This document shows, piece after piece, positions 8,633 through 17,573 of a stretch of DNA of 64,000 bases (within the stretch, counting starts at the first letter, position 1; every line of letters starts with the position of its first letter). Origin of the DNA: AP-15 sp963832875 (GTDB taxonomy: Bacteria; Pseudomonadota; Alphaproteobacteria; ATCC43930; CGMCC-115725). The notes under the pieces were generated by a model. The model ran no database searches, was not told the DNA's origin, and saw only the letters and a program-made list of their open reading frames with translations. The position numbers and the translations under genes are program-made. The stretch lies in assembly GCA_963832875.1 (NCBI GenBank), contig CAWHWB010000013.1:161399-225398 (forward strand). The letters run 5' to 3'.

Positions 8633-9991
8633 CTATTCCGACCTGATTTTTTCGGTCAGGGTCTCGGCCGCGTGCCAGCCGGCGCGGCGTCGCGAGACAT
8701 CGTCGGAAGTATCGGCGATCAGGGAAGCAACGGTCATCTGCATTGCCGCCGCCTCGGCCCTGATGATCCGGTCCATCGCCGGGGCGACTTGCCGGTGCCA
8801 CGGCGCCGAAACGCGATCGAGCCAGCGGCCGGCGAAAGGCAGATTCAGGGCCTCGTAGACATCGCGAAGGGTCGCGTCATCGGGGTTCCAGGCGAGCACC
8901 CAGTTTCCTCCTTGCGTGTGCGCGGCGAAACCGGCTTTGGTGAGCGGCTTCAAATGACCGTCGACGACGGTCGTCGCGACCCCGAGCTCGGCGGCCAGCG
9001 CAGACGTCGTCACCACGGCGCCCGAGCGTTGCGCTCGGGCCAGCGCCGCGATCAGCGCCAGGCTCAGACCGAGCTTGACCCCGCCGGACGACACGTTGCC
9101 GATGCGCACATCGATCCGCCAAAGCGGCAAGGCAGCGGCGGTTTCCGCTCCAAGCAATACCGCCATCCACGAAATATACATCCACAGCAAAAAGATCGGG
9201 ATCGCCGCGAGCGTCCCGTAAACGGTCTGGTAATACGACATGGCGCCGACATAGATCGTAAATCCAACCTTCAGGATCTCGATCGCCGCGGTCGCGATCA
9301 GCGCGCCGAGACCGGCATCCCGCCAGCGTACCGCGCAATTCGGGATCAGCCAATAGAGCAAGGTGAGAGCCACAAATTCGAGCAACGCCGGCACCGCTCG
9401 CGCCAATCCGTGCAGCCAGCCGCTCTCGACCCATTGAAACGCCTGCTGGCCGAACCCGGCATGACGGGCGGCGATCTCAAAATAGGTCGACAGCGACAGG
9501 CTGAGGCCGACGAGCAGCGGACCGAGAGTGATCAACGCCCAGTAGGCGAGGACGCGCTGGCCCCACGGACGCGGCGAAGTAACCCGCCAGATCACGTTGA
9601 GCTGGTCTTCGACCGTGACCAGCAACAGAACCCCGGTGGCGGCGATGCCGATGACGCCGATCGCGGTCGTCTGCGCCGCCGAATTGGCGAAGGCGCGGAA
9701 CCACCAGGCCGCCTGCTCGCCGATCGACGGCACGAAATTTCTGAAGACCAGTGCGAGGATCTCGTCGTGCACCGGTCCGAAAATCGGGAACACCGACAGC
9801 GAGCCGAGAGCGATGGCGGCGAGCGGCACCAGCGAGACGAGTGCGGTGTAGCTCAAGGCACCCGAGGCGGCAAAGCAGCCGTCATTGTTGAACCGGCGCA
9901 ACGCATAGGCGACGAAGGCCGTCGCGCTCGCCGCCGCCCGCCGCACCCCGCCGCGGCCCCTCGCACGATTGTCTGCCGCCACCGGCGTCAT
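8633..9991 (-). CDS. YihY/UPF0761 family inner-membrane protein
   Basis: The 452-residue product belongs to the YihY family (historically misnamed RNase BN). The N-terminus reads FVAYALRRFNNDGCFAASGALSYTALVSLVP, and several membrane spans follow (about residues 50-300). The conserved VGAMSYYQTVYGTLAAIPIFLLWMY-type segment appears near residue 265. The C-terminal third (about 305-452) is cytosolic and looks like a winged-helix domain (SALAAELGVATTVVDGHLKPLTKAGF), as in longer family members. I prefer the ATG at 9991 (MTPVAADN) with GAGGATATCGGGA upstream; a longer reading frame crosses into the fabI gene. It is the first gene of the yihY-pdxH-CDF-SDR operon. Function is unknown; a membrane transport or integrity role is speculative. 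Confidence 0.85.
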   Translation of the reverse strand: MTPVAADNRARGRGGVRRAAASATAFVAYALRRFNNDGCFAASGALSYTALVSLVPLAAIALGSLSVFPIFGPVHDEILALVFRNFVPSIGEQAAWWFRAFANSAAQTTAIGVIGIAATGVLLLVTVEDQLNVIWRVTSPRPWGQRVLAYWALITLGPLLVGLSLSLSTYFEIAARHAGFGQQAFQWVESGWLHGLARAVPALLEFVALTLLYWLIPNCAVRWRDAGLGALIATAAIEILKVGFTIYVGAMSYYQTVYGTLAAIPIFLLWMYISWMAVLLGAETAAALPLWRIDVRIGNVSSGGVKLGLSLALIAALARAQRSGAVVTTSALAAELGVATTVVDGHLKPLTKAGFAAHTQGGNWVLAWNPDDATLRDVYEALNLPFAGRWLDRVSAPWHRQVAPAMDRIIRAEAAAMQMTVASLIADTSDDVSRRRAGWHAAETLTEKIRSE

Positions 9992-10142
9992 TCCCGATAT
10001 CCTCGCGGTGTCTATCTGGTAAACACGCGCCCGTTCGACAATTATCCGCCGCCTGCGGCGGCAGTACCAGCACGCAGCGCCGGCCGGGCCGGCCAATGGC
10101 CCTCCCCGCCGGCTTCGTGTAGGATCAGTTGGGCCGCGGGAA

Positions 10143-10955
10143 ATGGGGATCACCATGCCGCTGATGGCGGGGAAGCAGGGGCTGATCATGGGTGTCGCCA
10201 ACGAGCGTTCGCTCGCTTGGGGCATCGCCAAGGCGCTGCACAACGATGGCGCGGCACTCGCCTTCACTTACCAGGGGGAGGCGCTCGGCAAGCGGGTGCG
10301 GCCGCTCGCGCAGAGCGTCGGCAGTATTTTCGTTGTGGCGTGCGACGTCACCGACGAGCGGAGCCTCGACGCGGTTTTCGCCGCTGTCGGCGAGCGCTGG
10401 GGTCGACTTGATTTCGCGGTTCACGCGATCGGCAGCACCGACCCGAACGCGCTTAGGGGAAAATACGTCGATACGACGCGTGAAAATTTTGCGCGCACGC
10501 TCGATATCTCATGCTTTTCCTTTACTGACATCTGCCGGCGCGCGGCGCCGTTGATGACCGGCGGCGGCAGCCTGTTGACATTGACCTATTACGGCGCCGA
10601 GCGGGTGATGCCGAACTATAATGTCATGGGAGTGGCCAAGGCCGCACTCGAGGCGAGCGTGCGTTACCTCGCGGTCGATCTCGGTGGGCAGAATATCCGC
10701 GTCAACGCGATTTCGGCGGGGCCGATCAGGACGCTGGCAGCCTCGGGGATCGGGGATTTCCGCTACATTCTGAAGTGGAACCAGTATAACTCGCCGTTGA
10801 AGCGCAACGTGACGATCGAGGATGTCGGCGGCGCGGCGCTCTATCTGCTGAGCGACCTTTCCGCCGGGGTCAGCGGCGAGGTGCACCACGTCGATTGCGG
10901 CTATCACGTGGTCGGCATGAAGGCCGTCGACGCGCCCGACATCTCGGTGGTGTGA
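10143..10955 (+). CDS. fabI: Enoyl-[acyl-carrier-protein] reductase I
   Basis: The 270-residue enzyme is FabI, which reduces trans-2-enoyl-ACP with NADH in the last step of fatty acid elongation. The glycine-rich start GLIMGVANERSLAWGIAK, the LTYYGAER segment (Tyr149) and PNYNVMGVAK (Tyr159, Lys166) match the Tyr-x6-Lys FabI active site. DIRCYHVV-like ends of the family correspond here to VDCGYHVVGM. It is divergent from the yihY operon; about 150 bases between them must hold both promoters. The extended start MGITMPLMAG uses the first ATG; the fifth residue, also Met, is a possible alternative. Confidence 0.95.
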   Translation: MGITMPLMAGKQGLIMGVANERSLAWGIAKALHNDGAALAFTYQGEALGKRVRPLAQSVGSIFVVACDVTDERSLDAVFAAVGERWGRLDFAVHAIGSTDPNALRGKYVDTTRENFARTLDISCFSFTDICRRAAPLMTGGGSLLTLTYYGAERVMPNYNVMGVAKAALEASVRYLAVDLGGQNIRVNAISAGPIRTLAASGIGDFRYILKWNQYNSPLKRNVTIEDVGGAALYLLSDLSAGVSGEVHHVDCGYHVVGMKAVDAPDISVV

Positions 10956-11002
10956 CGAAAATGCTGAAGTTACGAGCTTGGTGCCAAACCAGGTTTCCGC
11001 CG

Positions 11003-11097
11003 CCCCCGCGGACGCGGGGGCCCAGAGCCTGCCCCTGGCCTGAACAGGGGGCAGCCGGCAAGGGGTTGCCGCGCCTGGGTTCCCGCTTTCGCGGGAA
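11003..11097. repeat. Palindromic intergenic repeat with three stem-loops
   Basis: Three hairpins lie in a row between fabI and aroC. The first is CCCCCGCG-GA-CGCGGGGG (11003-11020). The second is GCCCCTG...CAGGGGGC (11031-11052). The third is TTCCCGC-TTTC-GCGGGAA (11080-11097). The middle module, with CAGAGCCTGCCCCTGGCCTGA at its start, reappears at 58454-58507 as CACAGCCTACCCCTGGCTTGA. This suggests a dispersed extragenic palindromic element family. It could also attenuate fabI read-through. Confidence 0.7.
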
Positions 11098-11127
11098 TGA
11101 CGGTTCAAACCCGCTGGCGCCCGGCTG

Positions 11128-12204
11128 ATGGCCGGCAACACATTCGGAACCTTGTTCCGCTTCACCACCTGGGGCGAAAGCCACGGGCCGGCGATCGGCG
11201 TCGTCGTCGACGGCGTGCCGCCGCGCCTGCCGCTCGCCGAGCCCGATATCCAGCGCTGGCTCGACAAGCGCAAGCCCGGCCAATCGCGGTTTACGACGCA
11301 GCGCCGCGAGGAGGACCTCGTCCGGATCATGAGCGGCGTGTTCGACGGCGTGACGACCGGGACCCCGATTCAGCTCTTGATCGAAAACACCGACCAGCGT
11401 TCCAAAGACTATCGCAACATCGCCGACCGGTTTCGCCCCGGCCACGCCGACTATACCTATTGGAAGAAATACGGGGTGCGTGATTATCGCGGCGGCGGCC
11501 GCGCTTCGGCGCGCGAAACCGCCTCGCGGGTGGCGGCGGGCGCGGTGGCGCGCAAGATCCTCGGCACCGGGGTGACGATCCAAGGCGCGCTGGTGCAGAT
11601 CGGGCCCCATGCGATCGACCGCGGAGCCTGGGATTGGCGCGCGGTCGAGGAAAACCCGTTCTGGTGCCCGGACGCGGCGATGGCGCTCTTGTGGGCCGAT
11701 TACATCGACGGCGTGCGCAAGGCCGGTTCCTCGGCCGGCGCGGTCATCGAGATCGTCGCCGGCGGCGTGCCCCCCGGGCTCGGCGACCCGGTTTACGACA
11801 AGCTCGACGGCGACCTCGCCCGGGCGCTGATGACGATCAACGCGGTCAAGGGGGTCGAGATCGGGGCCGGGTTCGGCGCCGCCGCGCTGAAGGGCGAGGA
11901 CAACGCCGACGAGATGCGCATGGCGGATGGCCGGGTGGTGTTTTTATCGAACAATGCCGGCGGCATCCTCGGCGGGATCTCGACCGGGCAGGACATCGTC
12001 GTCCGTTTCGCAGTCAAGCCGACAAGCTCGATCCTAACCCCGATGCGCACCGTCGACACCGACGGCAACGAGGTCGAGATCGCGACCCACGGCCGCCACG
12101 ACCCCTGCGTCGGCATCCGCGCCGTCCCGGTCGGCGAGGCGATGGTCGCCTGCGTGCTGGCCGATCACCTGCTGCGCCATCGGGCGCTCGGCGCCGCCGT
12201 CTGA
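11128..12204 (+). CDS. aroC: Chorismate synthase
   Basis: The 358-residue enzyme converts 5-enolpyruvylshikimate-3-phosphate to chorismate using reduced FMN, the last step of the shikimate pathway. The start MAGNTFGTLFRFTTWGESHG is diagnostic. RSKDYRNIADRFRPGHADYTY, the basic/acidic GGGRASARETASRVAAGA and the late NNAGGILGGISTGQD segment (about 272-286) are all present. It is cytosolic. sppA starts 4 bases after its stop, so the two are probably cotranscribed. The upstream palindromic repeat ends 30 bases before the start. Confidence 0.97.
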   Translation: MAGNTFGTLFRFTTWGESHGPAIGVVVDGVPPRLPLAEPDIQRWLDKRKPGQSRFTTQRREEDLVRIMSGVFDGVTTGTPIQLLIENTDQRSKDYRNIADRFRPGHADYTYWKKYGVRDYRGGGRASARETASRVAAGAVARKILGTGVTIQGALVQIGPHAIDRGAWDWRAVEENPFWCPDAAMALLWADYIDGVRKAGSSAGAVIEIVAGGVPPGLGDPVYDKLDGDLARALMTINAVKGVEIGAGFGAAALKGEDNADEMRMADGRVVFLSNNAGGILGGISTGQDIVVRFAVKPTSSILTPMRTVDTDGNEVEIATHGRHDPCVGIRAVPVGEAMVACVLADHLLRHRALGAAV

Positions 12205-12208
12205 GCGC

Positions 12209-13981
12209 ATGCGCCGTCTGCTGCTCGGCTTTTTTGCGACGATCGGGGTGTTGGCGGTGCTGCTCGTCATCGCCGCCATAGTGGCGATCGTCCGGCTGAC
12301 GCCGAGCACGCCGCCGCTGCCCGCCAAGATGATCCTCTCGGCCGATCTCAGGCAGGGCCTCGCCGACGGCCAGGGCGAGGCCGGCTGGCTTAAGCTGATC
12401 GGCGGCGCAAAGCCAAGCCTGCACGATTTTCTCGACGCGATCGAGGCCGCCGGGACCGATCCGCGGGTCAAGGGGATCCTCGCCCGCGTCGGCGACGATG
12501 CGTTCGGACTGGCGGAAGTGCAGCAGATCCGCGACGCGATCACCGCGTTCCGAGCCAAGGGCAAGTTTGCGATCGCGTTCGCCGACAGCTTTGGCGATTT
12601 CGGCGGCGGCACCCGCCCCTATTACCTGGCGAGCGCGTTCGACCAGATCTGGCTGCAGCCGATGGGCAGCGTCGGCCTGACCGGCCTCTACGCCGATGCG
12701 ACCTTCGCCAAGGGTACGCTCGACTTGCTCGGGATCGCCGCCGAATTCGACCATCGCGGCCGCTACAAGACCGCGGCCAACATTCTGACCGAGACCCAGA
12801 TGACGCCGCCCGACCGCGAACAGGTCGAAGACCTACTGTCCTCGCTCGGCGGGCAGGTGGTAGGCGGCATCGCCGAGGGGCGCAAGCTGTCGCCGCCGAT
12901 GGTGCGCGCGCTGATCGACCGCGGGCCGCTACTCGCCGGCGAAGCGCTCCAAGCGAAGCTCGTCGACCACATCGGCTATCGCGACGAGGTCATCGCCGCG
13001 GCCCACAAGCGCGCCGGATCGGATGCCGAAATCGTCGGCCTGAGAGCGTATCTCGACCGCGCCAAACGCCCGCACCGCGAAGGCCAGAGAATCGCGCTGA
13101 TTTACGGTTCGGGGCTGATTGTCAGCGGCGGCGGTTCGTCGGATCTGCTGGCGGGGCCGGAGGAGATGGCCGCGACCCGGATGACGCGCGCGTTTCGCGA
13201 TGCGGTTCGCGACCCCAAGGTCCGGGCAATCCTGTTTCGCATCGACAGCCCCGGGGGTTCGGTCGTCGCCTCGGAGACGATCTGGCGCGATGTGGTCTTT
13301 GCCCGCGAACGCGGCAAGCCGGTCATCGTCTCGATGGGCGACGTCGCCGGCTCGGGCGGTTATTACATCGCCGCCCCGGCCGACAAGATCGTTGCCGAAC
13401 CGGCGACCCTGACCGGCTCGATCGGCGTCCTGGCCGGCAAGCTGGTCGTCGCCGATCTGCTCAAGAAGGTCGGGATCTCGACCGATGCGGTCCAGTTCGG
13501 CGCCAATGCGGCGATGTCGAGCGCCACCTCCCCATTCTCACAATTCGCGCGCACGCGTCTGGAGGCACTTCTCGATGCGACCTATCAGGGGTTCAAAGAG
13601 CATGTGGCTGCCGGCCGCCATATGACCCCCGATGCGGTCGAGGCGGTCGCCAAGGGCCGGGTGTGGACCGGCGAGGAAGCCAAGGCCCGCGGACTCGTCG
13701 ACGCGCTGGGCGGCTTTGGGGCGGCGTTGCGAGTGGCCGAGCAGGCGGCTGGAATATCCCCCGGCGCACCGATCCAGCTGACGGTTTATCCGCGTCAGGA
13801 AGGGCCGGCCGAATTCCTTTACAAGCGTCTCACCGGCAGGGAGCGCGAAGACGACGACAACCTTGGCGTCAGGTCGCTCGCTCGCGCGGTCGAGGCGGCG
13901 GCGCCGGTGCTGCAGCGGATCGAGGCCGTTTTCGGCGCCTCGGGCGTATTGACCATGCCGCCGATCGGCGAGCCGAGATAA
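12209..13981 (+). CDS. sppA: Signal peptide peptidase SppA (67K type)
   Basis: The 590-residue protein has one N-terminal membrane anchor (about residues 4-28) and a tandem S49 protease fold facing the periplasm. The catalytic dyad is visible: Lys187 in HRGRYKTAAN and Ser382 in DVAGSGGYYIAAPADKI. The duplicated-domain length matches the long (E. coli-like) SppA class rather than the short Bacillus type. It degrades cleaved signal peptides left in the membrane. It sits just downstream of aroC, with no obvious own promoter, and converges on the DUF6134 gene 16 bases further on. Confidence 0.93.
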   Translation: MRRLLLGFFATIGVLAVLLVIAAIVAIVRLTPSTPPLPAKMILSADLRQGLADGQGEAGWLKLIGGAKPSLHDFLDAIEAAGTDPRVKGILARVGDDAFGLAEVQQIRDAITAFRAKGKFAIAFADSFGDFGGGTRPYYLASAFDQIWLQPMGSVGLTGLYADATFAKGTLDLLGIAAEFDHRGRYKTAANILTETQMTPPDREQVEDLLSSLGGQVVGGIAEGRKLSPPMVRALIDRGPLLAGEALQAKLVDHIGYRDEVIAAAHKRAGSDAEIVGLRAYLDRAKRPHREGQRIALIYGSGLIVSGGGSSDLLAGPEEMAATRMTRAFRDAVRDPKVRAILFRIDSPGGSVVASETIWRDVVFARERGKPVIVSMGDVAGSGGYYIAAPADKIVAEPATLTGSIGVLAGKLVVADLLKKVGISTDAVQFGANAAMSSATSPFSQFARTRLEALLDATYQGFKEHVAAGRHMTPDAVEAVAKGRVWTGEEAKARGLVDALGGFGAALRVAEQAAGISPGAPIQLTVYPRQEGPAEFLYKRLTGREREDDDNLGVRSLARAVEAAAPVLQRIEAVFGASGVLTMPPIGEPR

Positions 13982-13997
13982 GAGGCTGCGATCACCG

Positions 13998-14645
13998 CTA
14001 ATCCCGCGGCAGTGAGGTCGGCTGGTAGAGGATGGTCGACCCGTCGCTGCCGCGCAACTGCATCCGGACCAGATCGCCCTGGCGGTCATACCAGACATCC
14101 TGTGAATAGATGCCGTGCAGGGAATAGTGGCGAGCGTCGATTTGGCGACCCCAAAGCGAGATGTCCTGGGTGCCGGTGTCGGCGACCGTGGTCCGTATCA
14201 GGCTGCCGTCGACTGTGCTCAGCGCCGAGGTCTGGCGAGCCATTGCCGCATTCCACAGGCTCGACGGCAACAGGCCCGCGGGCATCCGCTTGGTCTTGCC
14301 GTCGGCGGTGACCCACAATGCGGTGCCGCTCGCATCGGCATGGACGTGATGCACCCTGCCGTCATCGTCGGTGGTCGAAGTCATCGACACGAAACGACCA
14401 TCGACCCAGCGCTCCCGTTCCGTCTGGTCGAAACGGTAGAGGGTGAGGAAACCAAACTTTAACAAAATCGACGTAGAAATTCCCACCAGCGTATTCGGGC
14501 CGTCAGCGCGGACAGAGATAGTATTTGTCCCGATCGGTTCGCCGTTACGCAGTATAGCAAAACTTTGGGTTTCGGTCGTCTGGTTTGCCATTGCCGCAAT
14601 CGGCAAGATCAGAAGCCCAAAAACCATCGAGATTGCCTGCCGCAC
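13998..14645 (-). CDS. Exported DUF6134-like protein
   Basis: The 215-residue product starts at a GTG (14645) five bases after a perfect AGGAGG, a better choice than the longer open frame upstream. A hydrophobic signal peptide (about residues 4-20, ending AMA) is followed by a beta-rich domain, beginning QSFAILRNGEPIGTNTISV and ending with VWYDRQGDLVRMQLRGSDGSTILYQPTSLPRD. That pattern, a secreted lipocalin-like or DUF3108-like sheet, is characteristic of DUF6134 proteins of Alphaproteobacteria. No function is known. It converges on sppA. Confidence 0.75.
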   Translation of the reverse strand: MRQAISMVFGLLILPIAAMANQTTETQSFAILRNGEPIGTNTISVRADGPNTLVGISTSILLKFGFLTLYRFDQTERERWVDGRFVSMTSTTDDDGRVHHVHADASGTALWVTADGKTKRMPAGLLPSSLWNAAMARQTSALSTVDGSLIRTTVADTGTQDISLWGRQIDARHYSLHGIYSQDVWYDRQGDLVRMQLRGSDGSTILYQPTSLPRD

Positions 14646-14852
14646 CCTGGCCTCCTCTTGTGCACCCGAGGACTTACCAATCAGGAATTGGGCATTTTCG
14701 TGTTGAGTTCCGATGCCTCTGTGGCCCGCGCCATCCTCCTGGAACGCCGGGAGGCGTTCGACGGTTCTCGATTGTGACACCAGCACCGGGGGAGGGGTTC
14801 GCCGGCTCTCTTGGCTTCTGGCTAGAGGAAATCAAGCCGGCAGGGCGACGAA

Positions 14853-17573
14853 ATGCTCAGTTCATCGATTTATCGCCTCGTCGATCTCTGCACCCGCCGT
14901 GCCTGGCTGGTCATTGCGCTGGCGGCGATCCTGGCGGCGGTCTGCGGGGTGTACACGGCGCAGCATTTCGCGGTAACGACCGACACTAAGGCGCTGTTTC
15001 CGCGCGATCTGCCCTGGGCGAAACGCGCGTTTCGATACATGCGGGCATTTCCGCAGCCCGGGATTATCATCGTCGTCGACGCGCCGACGCCGGAGGATGT
15101 CGAGGAAGCGACCACCAAGCTCACCTCTGCGCTCGCCGTGCGGAAAGAGCGCTTTCGGGCTGTATACCAGCCGCAAAGCGGCAGCTTTTTCGCGCGCAAC
15201 GGCTTGTTGTACCTGCCGACCGGCGAGGTGGCGCAGTTGACCGGCGGATTAGCCAAGGCGGGCCCGCTGCTTGCCAGCCTCAGCTCCGACCCGAGCCTGC
15301 GCGGCGCGCTCGACGCGTTGTCGATGGGCCTTGCCGGGGTTGAAGGAGGGGTGATCCCGCTCGACGCTCTGACCCGGCCTCTCGACATGGCGGCCGGCAC
15401 CGCGCAAGCCGTGCTGGCTGGCCGGCCGGCCCACTTTTCCTGGCGGGTCCTGGCCAGCGGCCAGGCGCCACGACCCGCCGAATTGCGGCGCTTTATCGAG
15501 GTCGACCCGGTGCTTGACTATCATGCGCTGGAGCCCGGCCGCGCCGCGAGCGAGGCGATCTCCCGAACCGTCCGCGATTTGAAGCTCGGCCGGAATTACC
15601 AAGCCGAGGTGCGGCAGACCGGGCTGGTGCCGATCAACGACGACGGTTTCGCTACTTTGACGAAGCATGCCGGCCTCAACGCCGCCGTGTCGCTCTGCGC
15701 CGTTTTCGTGATCCTGTGGCTGGCGCTGCGCTCGGGACGGATCATCCTGGCCGTGGTGATCAGCATCGCCGCCGGCTTGGCGGTGTCCGCCGCAATCGGG
15801 CTGTTGCTGGTCGGCGCCCTCAATCTGATCTCGGTCGCGTTCTTTGTGCTGTTTGTCGGCCTCGGCATCGATTTCAGCATTCAGTTCAGCGTGCGCTACC
15901 GGGAGGAGAGACACGAAACCGGCAACCTGCGCCGCGCCCTGCTCAGCGCCGCGAAAAAAGCGGGGATGCCGCTGGCGCTGGCGGGGGCAGCGACCGCGGC
16001 GGGGTTTGCCTCGTTCGTCCCGACCGATTACCGCGGCCTCTCGGAACTCGGGGAGATCGCCGGCGTCGGCATGGTCGTCGCCTTTGTCGCCAGCGTCACC
16101 TTGCTGCCGGCGCTGCTGGCGGTGCTGAAGCCGCCAGCCGAGCGGCGCCCGATGGGGTTTGCCGCACTGGCTCCAGTGGACCGTTTTTTGGCGCGGCATC
16201 GCCTCCCAGTCCTGGCGATCACCGCCGTCGCGGTGCTGGCCGCATCTCCGTTGCTGCTGTTCGTGCGCTTCGACTTCAACCCGCTGCACCTTCGCGATCC
16301 GAAGGCCCCGTCGGTCGCCACCTTCCTCGAGCTGCGCCGGGAGCCGCAGATCGGAGCCAACTCGATCGAGGTCATGGCCCCCAATCTGGCTGCCGCGCAC
16401 AGTTTGGCGCAGCGGCTGTCGGCGCTGCCGCAAGTTGCCCGGACGACGACGCTCGACAGTCTGGTGCCCGCCGATCAGGACAGCAAGCTGAGGCTGATCC
16501 GCAAGGCGGCTGCGACGATCGGGCCTTCGCTGCAACCGCAGACGGTCAAGCCTCCGCCGACCGACCGGCAGACCATAGACGCGCTGTCCTCGACCGCCGC
16601 CGCGCTCTCGCAGGCCGCCGAGAACCGGCACGGGCCGGGCGCACGGGCCGCCAGACGCCTGTCGCCGCTTCTGCTCGAACTGGCGCAGGCCGACCCGGCG
16701 ATGCGCGCGCGGGCCGCGGCCGCGATCGTCGCGCCGCTGCGCACCTCGCTTGGCGATTTGCGGCAGGCGCTGCAGCCGCAGCGCATCACCCGCGACACGA
16801 TCCCAATCGGTCTGAAGCGGGCCTGGGTGACCGCCGACGGCCGGGCGCGGGTGCAGGTGTTGCCCGCGGGCGACCCCGACAATACCGCGGTGCTGCGCAA
16901 ATTCGTGACCGCGGTGCTGACCGCGGCACCCGGCGCCACCGGCCCCGCGGTGCTGTTGTACGAGGCCGGCAACACGGTCGTGCGCGCCTTTATCGAGGCC
17001 GGGATTTTCGCGCTCGCGGCAATCACGCTGCTGTTGTGGATCACACTGCGCCGGCCGGCCGACGTCCTACTGACGCTGATCCCGCTGCTGGTCGCCGCCG
17101 TCGTCACCCTGGAGATGACCGTCGTTCTCGGTCTGCCGCTGAATTTTGCCGACATCATTGCGCTGCCGCTGCTGCTCGGCGTTGGCGTCGCATTCAAGAT
17201 CTACTACATCATGGCCTGGCGCAGCGGTAAAACGGCGCTGGTGCAATCCACCTTGACCCGCGCCGTGATCTTCAGCGCGATGACAACGGCCACCGCCTTT
17301 GGCAGCCTGTGGATGTCGAGCGACCCCGGTACTTCGAGCATGGGCGAGCTGATGGCCATGGCCCTGCTGTGCACGATGTGCGCCGCGGTGCTGTTCCAGC
17401 CGGTATTGATGGGGCCGCCCCGGCAACAGGTCGCCCGGAGATTTGCCCCGCCGAGGAGCCGTGCGCTTGCCGCCGATGCGTGCGAGGGAGCTTCGCCCTT
17501 CCCGGCGGCTCCGACAGCGGTTCCCATCGGCGATCGGGCCAAAGAGCCGGTCGAGCATGAACTGCAGCAATGA
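14853..17573 (+). CDS. hpnN: Hopanoid-associated RND/MMPL transporter HpnN
   Basis: The 906-residue inner-membrane protein has the two-halved RND layout. A first helix (about 16-36) is followed by a large periplasmic loop with TTDTKALFPRDLPWAKR, five helices (about 280-420), then a second loop and helices (about 705-860). FVLFVGLGIDFSIQFSVRYREE is the sterol-sensing/MMPL-type helix pair. In the family (e.g. Rhodopseudomonas HpnN), it moves hopanoids from inner to outer membrane. The name rests on overall match and length. A generic MMPL transporter is the alternative, but the HpnR-like genes further on support a hopanoid producer. Its stop overlaps the acyltransferase start as ATGA. Confidence 0.8.
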   Translation: MLSSSIYRLVDLCTRRAWLVIALAAILAAVCGVYTAQHFAVTTDTKALFPRDLPWAKRAFRYMRAFPQPGIIIVVDAPTPEDVEEATTKLTSALAVRKERFRAVYQPQSGSFFARNGLLYLPTGEVAQLTGGLAKAGPLLASLSSDPSLRGALDALSMGLAGVEGGVIPLDALTRPLDMAAGTAQAVLAGRPAHFSWRVLASGQAPRPAELRRFIEVDPVLDYHALEPGRAASEAISRTVRDLKLGRNYQAEVRQTGLVPINDDGFATLTKHAGLNAAVSLCAVFVILWLALRSGRIILAVVISIAAGLAVSAAIGLLLVGALNLISVAFFVLFVGLGIDFSIQFSVRYREERHETGNLRRALLSAAKKAGMPLALAGAATAAGFASFVPTDYRGLSELGEIAGVGMVVAFVASVTLLPALLAVLKPPAERRPMGFAALAPVDRFLARHRLPVLAITAVAVLAASPLLLFVRFDFNPLHLRDPKAPSVATFLELRREPQIGANSIEVMAPNLAAAHSLAQRLSALPQVARTTTLDSLVPADQDSKLRLIRKAAATIGPSLQPQTVKPPPTDRQTIDALSSTAAALSQAAENRHGPGARAARRLSPLLLELAQADPAMRARAAAAIVAPLRTSLGDLRQALQPQRITRDTIPIGLKRAWVTADGRARVQVLPAGDPDNTAVLRKFVTAVLTAAPGATGPAVLLYEAGNTVVRAFIEAGIFALAAITLLLWITLRRPADVLLTLIPLLVAAVVTLEMTVVLGLPLNFADIIALPLLLGVGVAFKIYYIMAWRSGKTALVQSTLTRAVIFSAMTTATAFGSLWMSSDPGTSSMGELMAMALLCTMCAAVLFQPVLMGPPRQQVARRFAPPRSRALAADACEGASPFPAAPTAVPIGDRAKEPVEHELQQ

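Noticed and set aside
11101..11111. GGTTCAAACCC resembling a tRNA T-loop
   Set aside because: No acceptor stem, anticodon arm or D-arm can be built around it; it is the tail of the palindromic repeat next to aroC.
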